Positions 62,106 to 64,000 of a stretch of DNA of 64,000 nucleotides are shown one piece after another. A program made the translations under genes and the position numbers. Under the pieces are notes generated by a model. That model was not told the DNA's origin and ran no database searches. It saw only the letters and a program-made list of their open reading frames with translations. The DNA is taken from contig OY843749.1 of the NCBI GenBank assembly GCA_963693025.1, positions 3,038,001 through 3,102,000 of the forward strand. Direction: 5' to 3'. The DNA is from JAHRAW01 sp963693025 (GTDB lineage Bacteria > Pseudomonadota > Gammaproteobacteria > Arenicellales > Poriferihabitantaceae). Numbering within the stretch: the stretch's first letter is position 1; each line of letters starts with the position of its first letter.

Positions 62106-64000
62106 ATGCCCACCAAAATCCAATACACAAACCGCACAGTCGGCGACATATTAACCGACATCCGCGCCGACAGCCCAACTCATCGCGACAAAGGCACAAA
62201 TTTCGAGGAGTTATTCCTCAAAGCCGCGCCGCTCATCCCCGAGTTGGAAATTAAAAACGTCTGGCGATTGGCGGATTGGCCCGGCTTGACGCAACACGGA
62301 CTGAGCGCCAAAGACACTGGCATAGACCTCGTTGCCGAACTGACCGACGGCAACGAGGTTGCCATCCAATGCAAGTGCTACGCCGAAGAGCACAAAGTTG
62401 GCAAAGCGGATATTCAGAGTTTTATTGCCGGCGCAAAGCCGGAAATTTTTCCACTGCGCTGGTTTATCGCTGTCAACGAATACACCGACAACGCCGTAGG
62501 TCTTATCAAGGAACACAGCATCCGCATTGTTGATTTCCGCGAACACCTTGCTCTCAAGTTTGACGAAACCAAAAAATCTCCGCGTAAGCCGTGGCGACTT
62601 CAACAAGAAGCGATTGACGACGTTATTGAGGGGTTTGATAAATCAGCACACGACCGTGGCCGTTTAATTATGGCGTGTGGTACCGGTAAGACTTTCACCG
62701 CCTTGCGAATTGCCGAACGGCTTGTGCCGGACAGCGCGAAAATTTTATTCGTCGCGCCGTCCATCGCGCTAGTCGCGCAAGCCCGCCGCGAATGGTTGCA
62801 ACATACCTGCCGCCCGCTCGCCTGCACCGTGATTTGTTCCGACCAAACAACCGGACGAAATGCGTCAGAGGACATTGGCACCACCGAGATTTCGTGCGAG
62901 GTAACCACCGACCCCGAGAAAATTGCCGCCGCGCTCAAAACTCCGCTTCCGCAAGGTGTCGCCCGCGCCGTTTTTTGCACCTATCAATCGCTAAAAAAAT
63001 TGCGGGACGCACAACACAAACACGGCGCGCCTGGTTTTCATCTCGCCCTGATAGACGAAGCCCACCGCACCACCGGTTACTTGGACGAAGACCGCGCCGG
63101 TTTATTCCAACTCATCCACAAGGCGGACGAAATCAGCGCGGTCAAACGCCTCTACATGACCGCTACGCCGCGCATCTATGATGTTAGCAAAAGTAAAAAA
63201 GACGACCACGCGCACATCGTGGATATGAATGACATCGAAGCGTATGGTCCGGAATTTCACCGCCTCACTTTTAAGAAAGCGATCGAAGCCGACATGCTGT
63301 GCGATTACCGTGTCATCGCGCTCGGCATCACCGAAGACAGCATGAGCGTTGGACTCAAAGGCAAATTACTAGACCTCAATGAAGACAAAGCCGTCGGCAA
63401 AACCGCCGATGAGCAAGCATTTCTCGCGCTCGGCGCGATTGCGCTTGCCATCAACGGTATTGTGGAAGGCGAAAATACGCCGGGCATATTAGCGCGCACC
63501 ATTGCCTACGCCAGCAATATTCGTCGCTCGAAGTGGCTCGTGCGCGCGTTGGATGCGGCACAGATGAAAAGTTGGATTACCCGCGCCGGCAAAAAACAAA
63601 GCGACACCGCCAACCGCGCGGTCACTATTCACGCGGAGCATTTGGATGGCACCAGTAGCGCACTACGGCGCAACGCCGCCTTGCGCGATCTCAACTACGA
63701 TGCCAGCGAGAAAAAGCCACGCCTCATAACCAACGCGCAACTTTTCACCGAAGGCGTGGATGTGCCGGCGCTGAACGCCATCGCATTTTTAGACCCGCGC
63801 CAGAGCAAGGTTGACACCATTCAAGCCGTTGGGCGCGTTATGCGGCGCGACCAGGGTAAAACCCTCGGTTACATCATAGTACCGGTCATTCTGCCACCCG
63901 GCGCAGACTTGCTGGAAACCCTTACCGCCGACCAATCGCGCTTTAAGAGTTTGGGTAATGTTCTGCGCGCGTTGCAATCGCACGACGAACGGCTATACAC
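62106..64000 (+). CDS. Nuclease-helicase protein, Mrr-like N-terminus, probable single-chain restriction/defence enzyme (3'-partial)
   Basis: An open frame of 631 codons with no stop before the window ends. The N-terminus (res 1-150) resembles a PD-(D/E)XK endonuclease: GTNFEELFLKAAPLI, then TGIDLVAELTDGNEVAIQCKCYAEE, with the D and the QxK of the fold. Then comes a superfamily 2 helicase: Walker A LIMACGTGKTFTALRIAERL, DEAH-box ALIDEAHRTTGY, motif III LYMTATPRIYD, and motif VI TIQAVGRVMRRDQGK. This layout matches the type ISP (LlaGI/LlaBIII-like) single-chain restriction enzymes or related DEAH defence helicases. In that case a methyltransferase and target-recognition part would lie beyond the window. 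Codon use (TTA, AAA, GTT) is unlike dsrM, suggesting a transferred gene. Confidence 0.78.
   Translation, partial: MPTKIQYTNRTVGDILTDIRADSPTHRDKGTNFEELFLKAAPLIPELEIKNVWRLADWPGLTQHGLSAKDTGIDLVAELTDGNEVAIQCKCYAEEHKVGKADIQSFIAGAKPEIFPLRWFIAVNEYTDNAVGLIKEHSIRIVDFREHLALKFDETKKSPRKPWRLQQEAIDDVIEGFDKSAHDRGRLIMACGTGKTFTALRIAERLVPDSAKILFVAPSIALVAQARREWLQHTCRPLACTVICSDQTTGRNASEDIGTTEISCEVTTDPEKIAAALKTPLPQGVARAVFCTYQSLKKLRDAQHKHGAPGFHLALIDEAHRTTGYLDEDRAGLFQLIHKADEISAVKRLYMTATPRIYDVSKSKKDDHAHIVDMNDIEAYGPEFHRLTFKKAIEADMLCDYRVIALGITEDSMSVGLKGKLLDLNEDKAVGKTADEQAFLALGAIALAINGIVEGENTPGILARTIAYASNIRRSKWLVRALDAAQMKSWITRAGKKQSDTANRAVTIHAEHLDGTSSALRRNAALRDLNYDASEKKPRLITNAQLFTEGVDVPALNAIAFLDPRQSKVDTIQAVGRVMRRDQGKTLGYIIVPVILPPGADLLETLTADQSRFKSLGNVLRALQSHDERLY

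Overview
This 64 kb, GC-rich window comes from a sulfur-oxidising gammaproteobacterium. The evidence is an oxidative-type dsr cluster (dsrA, dsrB, dsrE, dsrF, dsrH, dsrC, dsrM), the gammaproteobacterial gene orders ffs-dnaX-ybaB-recR, ispE-lolB, hemA-prfA, gatCAB and mreBCD-mrdA-rodA-mltB-rlpA, and proteobacterial-type Maf/YceF, MetY and PutA. I cannot name the species. The density of intergenic palindromic repeats resembles what is seen in uncultured or host-associated sulfur oxidisers, but that is inference.

Layout: 1-1.3 kb, a GIY-YIG nuclease gene running in from the left and an orphan CopG/BrnA-type antitoxin. 1.4-6.2 kb, a Tat-exported CueO-like multicopper oxidase, a type III glutamine synthetase and a compact DarT-DarG toxin-antitoxin pair. 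6.2-10.7 kb, a class V aminotransferase and PutA. 11.1-15.9 kb, 4.5S RNA, dnaX, ybaB, recR, a small membrane protein and a peptide-binding lipoprotein-type periplasmic protein. 16.7-25.3 kb, one gene for a 2,883-residue repetitive surface protein with a C-terminal beta-barrel. 25.7-33.2 kb, gyrA, ispE, lolB, a TPR lipoprotein and metY. 33.4-38.0 kb, hemA, prfA and uvrB. 38.4-42.7 kb, maf, tRNA-Arg and gatBAC. 42.9-51.0 kb, the cell-elongation genes. 51.2-54.6 kb, pheA-tyrA-aroA. 54.9-56.5 kb, a leftward three-gene unit headed by a Cas6/Cmx6-like protein with no CRISPR array. 56.7-62.1 kb, the dsr genes, split by a DUF1272 gene and by a repeat. From 62.1 kb, a nuclease-helicase defence-type gene runs off the right end in the place where dsrK would be expected.

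Nearly every transcription-unit border holds one or more copies of a modular inverted-repeat element of about 86-260 bp, bounded by GTCATTCTCGAG and its complement. I count about 17 sites. Two copies have become the 3' end and stop codon of a neighbouring gene. A second, unrelated 119-bp element with 14-bp terminal inverted repeats is nested in one copy. On both sides of many unit borders the DNA, including coding DNA, swings from A+C-rich to G+T-rich, a pattern not explained by the genes.

Functionally, reverse DsrAB with the DsrEFH-DsrC sulfur relay and DsrM would oxidise stored sulfur. The other dsr genes (K, L, J, O, P, N, R, S) are absent here and must lie elsewhere or be lost. The most novel-looking locus is the Cas6-like gene with two unrecognised partners, transcribed divergently from dsrA.
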